Assembly: GCA_010093605.1 (NCBI GenBank)
Contig: MU004187.1
Span: 687,383 to 751,382 of the forward strand
Direction: 5' to 3'
Origin: Lophium mytilinum
Taxonomy: Eukaryota > Ascomycota > Dothideomycetes > Mytilinidiales > Mytilinidiaceae
DNA length: 64,000 nt
Every line of letters starts with the position of its first letter. Within the stretch, counting starts at the first letter, position 1. The notes below the pieces were generated by a model. The model saw nothing but the letters and a program-made list of their open reading frames with translations. It was not told the DNA's origin and searched no databases. The translations under genes and the position numbers were made by a program. Positions 31,423 through 42,347 of this stretch are shown one piece after another.

Positions 31423-32979
31423 TCAAACGAGCGCGGCAAGGGCCATCGCGCCGGCGAAGAACGCAGCGGCAGCGGGAGTGGCCCTGGCGTTGGCAGCTCC
31501 AGTGAACTGGCTAGGGGCCGGGGCAGTGGAAGATGGGCTCGTGTAGACGGGGATAGACGCCGACGGGACGAAAGTCGGGGCGACGTAGGTAGAGGGAGAA
31601 GACGCAGGGGGAGGAACCACGACCACGGGAGTGGATGCTGGAGGAGGCACCGGTGCGTAGGTAGATAGCGGAGGAACCACGACCGAGGGAGTGGATGCTG
31701 GAGGAGGTACCGGCGCGTAGGTTGATAGCGGAGGCACCACGACCGAGGGAGTGGATGCTGGAGGAGGCACCGGCGCGTAGGTGGATGGGGGAGCGACCGG
31801 GCTGGATGGAGGAGGAACCGGGACGAGGGTAGTCGCCGGAGGCGCCGGGTAGCTAGTCGGGCAGACCGTGGTGTAGATGCTTGTAGTGACCGTGGTGACC
31901 GTGGAGGTGTACGTAGTGCCAGACGAAGTAATCGTGATGACGCTAGTGCAGGGAACGGTCACGGTAGTGACGGTGGTGATCGTGGTGTAGACGGTCTCCG
32001 GTGGCGGGGGAGGAGTGTAAACCGGGGTAGACTCGCAGGGAGTGGTGGACGGGGGTGGCGGGGGAGGAGTGTAGACCGAAGTAGGGTAAAAGGTCGAGCT
32101 TGGCGGTGGGGGAGGAGTGAACACGCTGGAGTTCCAGGGAATGGTGTACGGTGGTGGGGGAGGAGTGAAGATGCTGGTCGGGTAGTAGACTGAGCTGGGC
32201 GTAGAGCTGGGAGTCTCGCTGGACTCGCAAGGAGTCGATGAAGGAGGTGGAGGAGGGGTGTAGACCGAAGTGGGGTAGTAGGTCGTGCTTGGTGGAGGTG
32301 GGGGAGGAGTGCTGGTCTCGCAAGGAGTCGAGCTCTCCGGCGGTGGGGGAGGAGGAGTGTAAATGGAAGACGGGGATGAAGTCGGGTAGTAGACTGAGGT
32401 AGTGGTCTCGTTGCAAGGAGTCGTGTACGGGGGAGGTGGGGGAGGCGTGTACACGCTGGTCGGGTAGTAAACCGAGCTGGGCGTAGAGCTTGGGGTTTCC
32501 GAGGTCTCGCAAGGAGTGGAAGACGGAGGTGGGGGAGGAGTGTACACGCTGGTCGGGTAGTAGACCGAGCTAGAGCTCCAGGTCGTTGGGTAGTAGACTG
32601 AGCTCCAGGTCGTTGGGTAGTAGACCGAGCTGGGCGTAGAACTGGGAGTGGACGACGGAGTTGGCGTCGGGGTCTCGCTGCTTTCGCATGGAGTAGACGA
32701 GGGGGTCGGAGTGGGAGTGTAGACCGACGAAGGAGTCGAAGACGGGGTGTAGACTGGCGATGGAGTCTCGGATGTCTCACATGGCGTCGACGATGGAGTC
32801 GGCACGTAGACGGACGAAGGAGTCGGCGTTGGTGTCTCCGAAGACTCACACGGCGTAGTAGGATAACCTCCAGTTGGGTAAGGGTGCTCTCCTCCTGGGT
32901 AGTAGCCTTCGCCTCCAGCGATAGGGGTGGCAACAGCAACGCCCAGCAGGGCCAAAAGCGAAAGTGTTACTTTAACCAT
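31423..32979 (-). CDS. Ser/Thr/Pro-rich GPI-type cell-wall protein, 518 aa
   Basis: It is a secreted, probably heavily O-glycosylated wall or adhesin-like protein. It is a single exon. A classic signal peptide (MVKVTLSLLALLGVAVATP) is followed by a short Gly/Tyr segment. Then about 320 residues of repeats follow, built from SSTPCETSETP and VYYPTSVYTPPPPP, so cysteines recur at regular intervals. A Thr/Val-rich block (TVTTVTVPCTSVITITSSG, about residues 340-385) resembles mucin-like wall proteins. Three exact-length 20-residue repeats (STYAPVPPPASTPSVVVPPL) follow. The C-terminus (a small-residue omega region NARATPAAAA, then FFAGAMALAALV) fits a GPI-anchor signal. Overlapping long open frames on both strands are by-products of the repeats. 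The exact function is unknown; repeat number is likely variable between strains. Confidence 0.88.
   Translation of the reverse strand: MVKVTLSLLALLGVAVATPIAGGEGYYPGGEHPYPTGGYPTTPCESSETPTPTPSSVYVPTPSSTPCETSETPSPVYTPSSTPSSVYTPTPTPSSTPCESSETPTPTPSSTPSSTPSSVYYPTTWSSVYYPTTWSSSSVYYPTSVYTPPPPPSSTPCETSETPSSTPSSVYYPTSVYTPPPPPPYTTPCNETTTSVYYPTSSPSSIYTPPPPPPESSTPCETSTPPPPPPSTTYYPTSVYTPPPPPSSTPCESSETPSSTPSSVYYPTSIFTPPPPPYTIPWNSSVFTPPPPPSSTFYPTSVYTPPPPPPSTTPCESTPVYTPPPPPETVYTTITTVTTVTVPCTSVITITSSGTTYTSTVTTVTTSIYTTVCPTSYPAPPATTLVPVPPPSSPVAPPSTYAPVPPPASTPSVVVPPLSTYAPVPPPASTPSVVVPPLSTYAPVPPPASTPVVVVPPPASSPSTYVAPTFVPSASIPVYTSPSSTAPAPSQFTGAANARATPAAAAFFAGAMALAALV
31610..31789. repeat. Three tandem 60-bp coding repeats
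   Basis: Three 60-bp units, each starting GGAGGAACCACGACC or a one-base variant, lie in the 3' part of the GPI-type gene and encode 20-residue Pro/Val/Ser repeats. Each unit is a whole number of codons, so copy-number change would keep the frame. Confidence 0.9.
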
Positions 32980-35190
32980 GATGATGGATCACAACAATGT
33001 GAGTTGGAGTTGACTGCGATTGAACGATGGTCGAGTCTGATATAAACGATGGAAACAGAAGAACCGTAGCGAGCGAGTTCTTGCTGGTTTGGGGGGTTGG
33101 GGGATGCGAACGGGTGGCTGGGTACCAAACAGATGCACTGGAGAAGAGCCTCAAATGTGGGAGGAGGTTGGCTCTATATGCACTTTGGAACCAGGCCAGG
33201 CAGGGCTCCGGATATCGGGCTGCCCCCGTGCTTGGAGCATGCTGCCGTGTTCAGGTTGCATGTGCCAAGGGAAGCTTGTGGGCTCTGACGTTGAGCCTCT
33301 GGTGAAGAAATAGTGATCTCCCTGGGTCCGGCTCCTTTGTGGAGGAGCTCCGGCATGACGGCCAGGCGCAAGCTGCCACATGGAGCGTAGGTTTCCGTGA
33401 GTACGGACAGAGCGGTCGTGGGTGCCCGGGCGGGTTGTGCTGGCGAGCGCGGGCCTCGTGGTGGTGAGAGTTCGTATCGATAGGCATAGGGCCAGGGGAG
33501 GATACGCTAGACTACTGCAGGCCGGCCGACGAACCAATTGCTGAGACAACGGTTGGCAGCCATGGCAACGCGGGCTGTAGGACGATGCATTGCGCAGGGA
33601 TAGCGGCAGGTACTGGGTAGCGTTGCCTGACTATCGCCCTGCCCCTCACGCCAATTGCGCGGGAAAACCTGCATGGCCAGTCCCTGCGGCCTGCAAGCCC
33701 AATAAATAAACCACTCATGAGATGCTGATGAAGAGGACATGGACTGAGGATGCTGGAGGCAGCAGAATCGAAGGAAATGCAGCACACTGACGCCGTACTC
33801 GCCAGCAAAACACACGATAGGACAGCGCCGCTCGCTGCATGAATTTAATAGTTACCCAAAGCAGTCACCCTCTGTCGTGTCTGGCGGCGCCGCGCTGGCG
33901 ATGATGCAACAGCCACCCACCAGCAAACGGTCGGCTGGATCTACCCATGTCTCGCACAGTTCACTGGGAGACACGTGCCTAGCCTTGTTTTTCCTCGGTC
34001 TTCGGGTGGCTGAAGTAAAAATAGATAGATAGACGGGTCGATCTTTGCCGGCAAGTGACAGGTGACAGCACCGTTGGGCTGCCCTCGTCCACGACACCCA
34101 TCACTGAAGCGTTCTGCGAGCAGCGATGGAGAAAGGAGGCCGGACAGGCGGTCAGGACAGGCACAGAAACCGCCTTTAGGCTCTGGTTGCTGTGCAACGC
34201 AGGCACTCCAGTCCGTCGAGCTGCAGGGCAGCACTGCTTCGACGGCCTCAGCTCCGGTGCACCATTCATCGGAGGCGGGCGGATCCAACATTCGACTCGA
34301 CCTGCTGCGAGAGCCAGCCCCAGCGTCGCTTGACTGGTGAGGTTGCATGGCGGGTTTATCGGAAAGCAAGGTTCAGGGGCGTGCATGGAGAAGTGGAGAA
34401 GAAGAAGGCTGGAAGAGGCAGAGGGCGGGGACGCTGAGGTTGGTCCCAGCCCGAGCCCCCGCCGAGTGGCTAGCACTCGTTGGCTCTCACCCCTCGCCGA
34501 AGAAACACCATCGTCCGCCATCACGATGCATCGCTAGGCACTCCTTTTCCCTAGCACATCGCGGCACACCACGCTGCTGTTTTGTGTTCCTGCGTCCGTC
34601 GTTGACAACCATGGTACCGCAGGAACCCGTCGTTCCAAGTGACGAAATTTCAGGAGACACCTTCAGAATAAGTCAGTGAACGAGAATTCGGCGGCCACTC
34701 CGTCCTGCAGCTCTCCGCTCGCCGCAGAGGTACATCCGACACATGTCTCTCAGCTCAGCTCTTCGATTCGCGTGCCTGAGGGCATTTGTGGGTCGTTCCT
34801 CTGTCGGCACGAGCAGTGTACCCCTGTGATTCGTCGCATCGCACTGAAGACCACATCCCTGAGTTTAAAACATTCCGCTCTCGCACTCTGCTAGCAGGGA
34901 TGATTTCTTCTGCTGCATCATGCTCAGTCAGATCGGCCGTCGACAGACCAGGCTCTCCACTTGCAGAGTTCTTCATGACTTCTGCCGTGTGGACGCCAGC
35001 CCAGAACCTAGGCCACCCCGCAGGAGTCAAGGAGTCGGCGGTACCTTATCGCCTCCACCAGGTGATAATTGCTGACTCTGTGTGTGCCGAGCAGCTTTTC
35101 GACTCGTCAAAGCCGCCCGAAAAAAACAATACCTCAGAAACCTGTTTGCTGGCACTGGCTGCTGTTCGCCTTATTGAAATGCCTCTTCGG
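32980..35190. other. 2.2-kb GC-normal region without a supportable gene
   Basis: This stretch lies between the GPI-type gene and the transposon block. It has many mutually overlapping open frames of 60-180 codons, but none has a family motif, signal peptide, membrane pattern or coherent exon chain. It is not RIP-like in composition. The left part presumably holds the promoter of the wall-protein gene. Confidence 0.5.
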
Positions 35191-35199
35191 GTCATTTCC
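35191..35199. other. Target-site duplication, left copy (outer transposon)
   Basis: GTCATTTCC immediately precedes the left terminal inverted repeat. The identical nonamer follows the right end at 41949-41957. Confidence 0.93.
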
Positions 35200-36391
35200 G
35201 GGCAACAGAATAGAATGCCAGTAGCTTGGCGCATTTTGTATTACAATGCCAGAAAACGCCATATAGACAATAAAGGACCGAGGCCATGCTAATACAGGCC
35301 TAGAAGCTAGCTTCTAGGCTTAATTAAGCACACCCCCCGTCCTCTACTATCTATAAGGCGTTTTCTAGCATTACATAACTATATATAGGCCTTAGCGTAG
35401 TATTAAACCTTAATTTTATAATATATATAATTAGCCGCTGCCGGCGCACCTCTATATAATATAAGAAAATTAATAAAATTAGCCTAGTATACTCTAACTA
35501 AGGGAAAATAGCCTATAGGACTGTAAAAACGGCCTATATTCTCTAGTATTAGCATCTAAATATATAGAAATAGATAAAAACTCTATTTCTCTATTAAAAA
35601 TTATCTAATTTTAATTAAAATTAAATAGTTAGAAAGCCTCTATACTTATACCTACTATATGTATTATACTCTATTTCTCTGCAGATTCTATACTTATTTC
35701 TAATAGTCGCCCTTTTATCTAAATAGTAGTTACTAAATTACTTTCTTTTATACTATATAGGGCCTAATTACTTCTTCTTTAAAGGTAGAAGAGAGGTAGA
35801 ACTTAGTAGAAGGTTATTAACTCTTATAGGCTATATTATATAATATTCTAGTAAGCCCTCTATAAGTATAGAGGCGTAGCTATTCCTCTATATATAGGTT
35901 TTATATATATAGCTGTAGTAGCTACCTACACGCCTACCTATAATATAGATAATAGCTATTATATAGTAGTAAGAAAACTAGTAATTTTAAAACTCTCTAT
36001 AGGTGTATTTCTTTCTATTAAGCCTTATAATATACACTATAGTATTAAAGTAATACTATACTATAGCCGCGTAGTTATAGTAATTAAATGCTATATATAT
36101 ATTTATCTAGTAGTAATAGCCTAAGGCCTTATAGAGGTTGCGCTTTAAAAGCTTCTACTTAAATAGTATAAAGAATAGAATATTACCCTATACTTTACCC
36201 GGCGGTAGCCTTATAAGCTTAATAGAATAAGCTATAGCTATAGTATATCTCTTAGCGCGTATCTCTATTACGCGGCCCTATAGCAATACTAAAAGGTGCA
36301 AAGTTAATAGCTCTTAGTTATTCCTAATTATTAAATTAAAGGACTTATTCGCGCTGCTTATAATATAGCCGAAGCGCATAGTAATAATATT

Positions 36392-39300
36392 AGGCAATAG
36401 AATAGAATACTAGTAGCTTAGCGTATTTTATATTATAATGCTAGAAAATACTATATAGATAATAAAGGACTAAGGCTATACTAATATAGGCCTAGAAGCT
36501 AGCTTCTAGGCTTAATTAAGTATACCCTCTATTCTCTACTATCTATAAGGTGTTTTCTAGTATTATATAACTATATATAGGCTTTAGTATAGTATTAAGG
36601 CCTTACTTTTATATATAGGCCTATATATAATATATAGCTTATTATACTACTAGTTATATTACTAGTATTCTTATAAGCTACTAGCCTATTAATACAGCCT
36701 TAAATATAGCAGGCTTCTAGCTGCATATTTTTAATAGATAGGCGCCTCTAAGGCCCTTCTAGAGGCGCTTAATAAGCGCCTAAACTATCTAAATAGGTAA
36801 TAGATATATAGGTTAAGTTATTAAAAATATAGGTAAGCTGCCACGCTATAGAAAGCTATAGAGAAGTAGATTTAATAGCTTTATAGGCCTTATCTAGTTA
36901 GAAGAGCTCTAGACTATATTTTATAGTAGCTATACTAAGAAATTATCTATCTATCTTTCTACACTATATTAGTAATAAAAAAGTAATAAAAAATTAATAG
37001 ATTTTAATACTATAAAGCTATAAAAACTTACTATATAGAGGCCCTTCTTATGCCTTTTTAAAGGCCTTAATTTATTCTTTCTAGCTTATATAGCCTCTTA
37101 TATAGCCTTACTATTATTCTATAGCCTTACTATTAAGCTTTATACTTTTTATTCTCTCTATTATTATTACTATAGAGTCCTCTAGTATTCCTTAGATTAG
37201 TAAGGCCTATAGTACCTTCTAGAAGATTAAGGAGATCTACTATAAGGTTACTATAGAGAAAGAATAGAGAATTAAGATTCTTATAAGTAATAGAACTTAA
37301 ATTAACCTATAATATAGTACTACTATGCTATACCTATAGTATCTCTATATAACTTAGTAAGTTAATAACACTATAGAGGTTTAAAAGCTTACTAATAAGT
37401 ATTACTATATTAGCGCGCCCTCTCTAAAGTGTATAGAGCAGTTATAATTAATATACTTAGTAGAGAATCTCCCTCTTCTTAGCTTTATTACCTATAAGAC
37501 GCTAATAGATAATATTTAGGCGCTGGCCTCTATATATCTAGAAGGCCTAATTAATAACTTCTAGGTGCGCCGGGCGTGCCTAATAATATATAGTAATAAT
37601 AAGAGGTCTATAGAGAATAACTATATAAAGATTCTAGAGTACTTAGAGCGCCTAGAGGTTAAAAATCCTAGTATTACTACTAATCTAGTCCTCTACCGCG
37701 GTGCCTTCTAGCGCGTCTTTATATACCCTAAGGAGAGTAGAACCTTTCTTATTTTTAGCCTTAACTAGCTTAGCTTTAATAGAATATATCTAAGAAATAG
37801 GTATAAGAATATAGTACTAATTATAATAGAAAGAGACTAGAATAATAAGGTTTATTTACTTACCTAGGCTATTATAGAGAGCAAGAATAATAAGACATAG
37901 GCATAGTTTATAAGGAAGCTAAAGAAAGCTCTACCGCAGCTTAATACGGCTGGAGTATAGACTATCTACTTATAAGTTTAATTTTTATTATTTATTAATA
38001 ATTTTTAAGTGGATATCTATGCATTTATTTATAGTAGGGATATTAAGTTAAAACGCGTTAATTTTAGTAAGAAATTATGTAGTTTATATATAAGGTTCTA
38101 TTATAATAAATAATATATAGATGTAAATAAAAATTATAATAGCCCCCTCTTAATTTCTATATACCTATTTATAATAGTATTTATACCTCTTAATTTCCTT
38201 CTATATACTTCTTAACGCCGCAGTTAATTTCTATACTAAATTTTATAGTTCCTGTAACTATACTATTCTTATTAATAGATCTATTAAAAATCTACCTACT
38301 TATACTATTTTTTTTATAGTAATTATAATAAAGGCCTCTAGAACACTATTAATAGCCTCTTTCCTTACTACTATAGTATCTACTGCGTTTAGCATCTATT
38401 AGAGAATATTAGGAAGCACTATAGAACTACCTACTTAAAGCTCTTCTTTAAGCTTACTCTTACTGCTAACTAGGTTAAATTTAACGCCTTAATAGCTAAG
38501 ATTATATTTCTTAGGCCTACCGCCGCAGCCTATATTAAGGCTATAGACTTATACTAATAGGTAATAAAGAATATTATTACTATATACTTTAGCTATATTA
38601 TAAGCGGCGCGAATAAGTCCTTTAATTTAATAATTAGGAATAACTAAGAGCTATTAACTTTGCACCTTTTAGTATTGCTATAGGGCCGCGTAATAGAGAT
38701 GCGCGCTAAGAGATATACTATAGCTATAGCTTATTCTATTAAGCTTATAAGGCTGCCGCCGGGTAAAGTATAGAGTAATATTCTATTCTTTATACTATTT
38801 AGGTAGAAGCTTTTAAAGCGTAACCTCTATAAGGCCTTAGACTATTACTACTAGATAAATATATATATAGTATTTAATTACTATAACTACACGGCTATAG
38901 TATAGTATTACTTTAACGCTATAGTGCATATTATAAGGCTTAATAGAAAGAAATACACCTATAGAGAGTTCTAAGATTACTAGTTTTCTTACTACTATAT
39001 AATAGCTATTATCTATATTATAGGCAGGCGTATAGGTAGCTACTGCGGCTATATATATAAAACCTATATATAGAGAAATAGCTACGCCTCTATACTTATA
39101 GAGGGCTTACTAGAATATTATATAATATAGCCTATAAGAGTTAATAACCTTCTACTAAGTTTTATCTCTCTTCTACCTCTAAAGAAGAAGTAATTAGGCC
39201 CTATATAGTGTAAAAGAAAGTAATTTAGTAACCGCTATTTAGATAGAAGGGCGACTATTAGAAATAAGTATAGAATCTATAGAGAAATAGGGTATAATGC

Positions 39301-39761
39301 GCGTAGTAGGTATAAGTATAAAGGCTTTCTAACTATTTAATTTTAATTAAAATTAGATAATTTTTAATAGAGAAATAGAGTTTTTATCTATTTCTATATA
39401 TTTAGATGCTAATACTAGGGAATATAGGCCGTTTTTGCGGTTCTATAGGCTATTTTCCCTTAGTTAGAGTATACTAGGCTAGTTTTATTAATTTCCTTAT
39501 ATTATATAGAGGTGCGCCGGCAGCGGCTAATTATATATATTATAAAATTAAGGTTTAATACTACGCTAAGGCCTATATATAGTTATATAATACTAGAAAA
39601 CACCTTATAGATAGTAGAGAATAGGGGGTATACTTAATTAAGCCTAGAAGCTAGCTTCTAGGCCTATATTAGTATAGCCTTAGTTCTTTATTATCTATAT
39701 AGCGTTTTCTAGTATTATAATATAAAATACGCTAAGCTACTAGTATTCTATTCTATTACCT
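36392..39761 (+). mobile_element. Inner Mutator-like transposon (E2), 3370 bp, inverted relative to the outer copy
   Basis: It starts AGGCAATAGAATAG and ends with the complement of AGGTAATAGAATAG, the RIP-mutated forms of the outer element's ends. It is flanked by AATAATATT (36383-36391) and AATAATGTT (39762-39770), a 9-bp duplication differing by one A/G transition. Its inverted repeats are 36392-36598 and 39555-39761. It is exactly as long as the reassembled outer copy. The outer copy's target site has an intact counterpart inside E2 at 38570-38578, just where the length arithmetic predicts it. The transposase relic reads on the plus strand. Confidence 0.93.
37430..37960 (+). pseudogene. 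RIP-inactivated MULE transposase fragment in E2
   Basis: Reading the plus strand gives a long coherent frame broken only by TAG codons, most in places where CAG or TGG would be expected before RIP. It includes KRSIENNYIKILEYLE, RVFIYPKESRTFLIF, SFNRIYLRNRYKNIVLI and NNKVYLLT. The last two occupy the place of the MULE transposase core (Leu-Asp-Gly-Thr-His-Leu-Lys, then the Asn-Asn segment). The expected first catalytic Asp reads Asn and the neighbouring Gly and Thr read Arg and Ile, all single RIP-type transitions. It cannot make a functional transposase. Confidence 0.75.
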
Positions 39762-40379
39762 AATAATGTTCTTTATTACCTATTAGTGTAAGTCTATAGC
39801 CTTAATATAGGCTATAGTAGTAGGCCTAAGAAATATAATCTTAGCTATTAAGGCGTTAAATTTAACCTAGTTAGCGGCAAGGGTAAGCTTAAAGAAGAGC
39901 TTTAAGTAGGCAGTTCTATAGTGCTTTCTAATATTCTCTAATAGATACTAAACGCAGTAGATACTATAGTAGTAAGAAAGAAGGCTATTAATAGTATTCT
40001 AGAGGCCTTTATTATAATTACTATAAAAAAAATAGTATAAGTAGGTAGATTTTTAATAGATTTATTAATAAAAATAGTGTAGTTGCGGGGACTATAAAAT
40101 TTAGTATAGAAATTAACTGCGGCGTTAAGGAGTATATAGAAGGAAATTAAGAGGTATAGATACTATTATAAACGGGCGTATAGAAATTAAGAGGGGGCTA
40201 TTATAATTTTTATTTATATCTATATATTATTTATTATAATAGAACCTTATGTATAAACTATATAATTTCTTACTAAAATTAACGCATTTTAACTTAATAT
40301 CTCTACTATAAATAAATGCATAGATATCTACTTAAAAATTATTAATAAATAATAAAAATTAAACTTATAAGTAGATAGT

Positions 40380-40910
40380 CTATACTCCGGCTGTATTAAG
40401 CTATAGTAGAGCTTTCTTTAGCTTTCTTATAAACTACGCCTATATCTTATTATTCTTGCTCTCTATAATAGCCTAGGCAAGTAGATAGACCTTATTATTC
40501 TAGTCTCTTTCTATTATAATTAGTACTATATTCTTATACCTATTTCTTAGGTATATTTTATTAAGGCCGAGCTAGTTAAAACTAAAGATAAGAAAGGTTC
40601 TACTCTTCTTAGAGTATATAAAGACGCGCTAGAAGGCACTATAGTAGAGAACTAAATTAGTAGTAATACTAGAATTTTTAACCTCTAGGCGCTCTAAGTA
40701 CTCTAGAATCTTTATATAGTTATTCTCTATAGACCTCTTATTATTGCTGCATATTATTAGGCGCGCCTAGCGCGCCTAGAAGTTATTAATTAGGCCTTCT
40801 AGGTATATAGAGGCTAGCACCTAAATATTACCTATTAGCGTCTTATAGGTAATAGAGCTAAGAAAAGAAAGATTCTCTATTAAGTATATTAATCGCGACT
40901 ACTCTATATA
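40380..40910 (-). pseudogene. RIP-inactivated MULE transposase fragment in E1
   Basis: This is the inverse-complement counterpart of 37430-37960, placed by exact offset (position p in E2 matches 41948 minus (p-36392)). The same fragment is recognisable with a different set of transitions and TAG stops. No functional product is possible. Confidence 0.7.
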
Positions 40911-41948
40911 CTTTAGAGGGGGCGCGCTAATATAGTAATACTTATTAGTAAGCTTTTAAACCTCTATAGTATTATTAACTTACTAAGTTATATAGAGACG
41001 CTATAGATATAGTATAGTAGCACTATATTATAGATTAATTTAAGTTCTATTACTTATAAGAATCTTAATTCTCTATCCTTTCTCTATAGTAACCTTATAG
41101 TAGATCTTCTTAATCTTCTAGAAGGTACTATAGGCCTTACTAACCTAAGAAATACTAGAGGACTCTATAGTAATAATAATAGAGAGAATAGAAAGTATAA
41201 AGCTTAATAGTAAGGCTATAGAATAATAGTAAAGCTATATAAGAGGCTATATAAGCTAGAAAGAATAAATTAAGGCCTCTAAAAAGGTATAAAAAGGGCC
41301 TCTATATAGTAAGTTCTTATAGCTTTATAGTATTAAAATCTATTAATTTTTTATTACTTTTTTATTACTAATATAGCGTAGAAAAATAGATAGATAATTC
41401 CTTAGTATAGCTACTATAAAATATAGTCTAGAGCTCTTCTAACTAGATAAGGCCTATAAAGCTATTAAATCTACTTCTCTATAGCTTTCTATAGTATAGT
41501 AGCTTACCTATATTCTTAATAACTTAATCTATATATTTATTACCTATTTAGGTAGTTTAAGTACTTATTAAGCGCCTCTAGAAGAGCCTTAGAGGCGCCT
41601 ATCTATTAGAAATATATAGCTAGAAGCCTACTACATTTAAGGCTATATTAATAGGCTAGTAGCTTATAAGAATACTAGTAATATAACTAGTAGTATAATA
41701 AGCTATATATTATATATAGGCCTATATATAAGAGTAAGGCCTTAATACTATACTAAGGCCTATATATAGTTATGTAATACTAGAAAACACCTTATAGATA
41801 GTAGAGAACGGGGGGTATACTTAATTAAGCCTAGAAGCTAGCTTCTAGGCCTATATTAGTATGGCCTCGGTCCTTTATTATCTATGTGGCGTTTTCTGGC
41901 ATTATAATATGAAATGCGCCAAGCTACTGGCATTCTATTCTGTTGCCC

Positions 41949-41957
41949 GTCATTTCC
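41949..41957. other. Target-site duplication, right copy (outer transposon)
   Basis: GTCATTTCC follows the right end CTATTCTGTTGCCC directly and matches 35191-35199. The next 390 bp, up to the stop of Dml1, hold nothing I can name. Confidence 0.93.
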
Positions 41958-42347
41958 TCTTGTTAGCTCGCCTTCTCGTATTCTTGCCACGCACTTTGGC
42001 ATCTCTCCAGTCAGCTGTCATTTTTGTGGTTCTTATTCTTAGCTCAACAAGGCTGGCAGTCGATCGGAGCTCGTAAACATGCTTTTCCAGGCCCATGCAA
42101 TTATTGTCTGTCTCCAAGACTCCAAGGATGCTCGTTGGGCTGTTCTTTATCCCCACTTACCTTACCCTTCTCCTCCGCTCCAAGTCATTCGACCATCGTC
42201 ATCGGTGTCTGTGTCTCTGGCCAGTGCTCGTAGAATCCATGCTGAACCCTCTTTTTTTGCATGCATCGCACGAACTGCGCAGATGGTACCTGCACCAGGA
42301 ACTGCCGGACTCCCGGCGGGGAGCTCAGGGCAGATGCTCGCTATGCC

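Larger units (their letters stand above)
35200..41948 (-). mobile_element. Outer Mutator-like DNA transposon (E1), RIP-degraded and interrupted
   Basis: The element begins GGGCAACAGAATAG and ends with its inverse complement CTATTCTGTTGCCC, flanked by a 9-bp duplication. Terminal inverted repeats are about 207 bp (35200-35406 and 41742-41948) and contain a perfect 20-bp palindrome CCTAGAAGCTAGCTTCTAGG. It is split by a second copy (E2) at 36392-39761. The two E1 pieces (1192 and 2178 bp) sum to 3370 bp. The 9-bp duplication, long inverted repeats and ~3.3-kb size fit fungal Mutator-like elements such as Hop of Fusarium (from memory). The body is extremely TA-rich and depleted of CA and TG dinucleotides while CG is kept, the signature of RIP. 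The transposase reads on the minus strand, inferred from its inverse relation to E2. Confidence 0.92.

Noticed and set aside
31943-32939. Long overlapping minus-strand frames inside the GPI-type gene (189 and 326 codons)
   Set aside because: They are frame-shifted readings of the Ser/Pro repeats (Leu/Arg/Pro-rich), with no signal peptide or domain.
34786-35292. 168-codon plus-strand open frame running into the left transposon end
   Set aside because: It has no domain and atypical composition, and its last ~30 codons are transposon terminal repeat. Rejoining the flanks across the target duplication gives a stop within three codons, so it is not a gene cut by the insertion.
35300-41800. Centromere, rDNA spacer or mitochondrial insertion as the explanation for the AT-rich block
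   Set aside because: Terminal inverted repeats, two sets of 9-bp duplications and RIP-type dinucleotide bias explain the block completely as two nested transposons.
41861-42076. 71-codon plus-strand open frame starting in the right terminal repeat
   Set aside because: It starts inside the transposon's end sequence and continues into flanking DNA without any motif; a chance frame.
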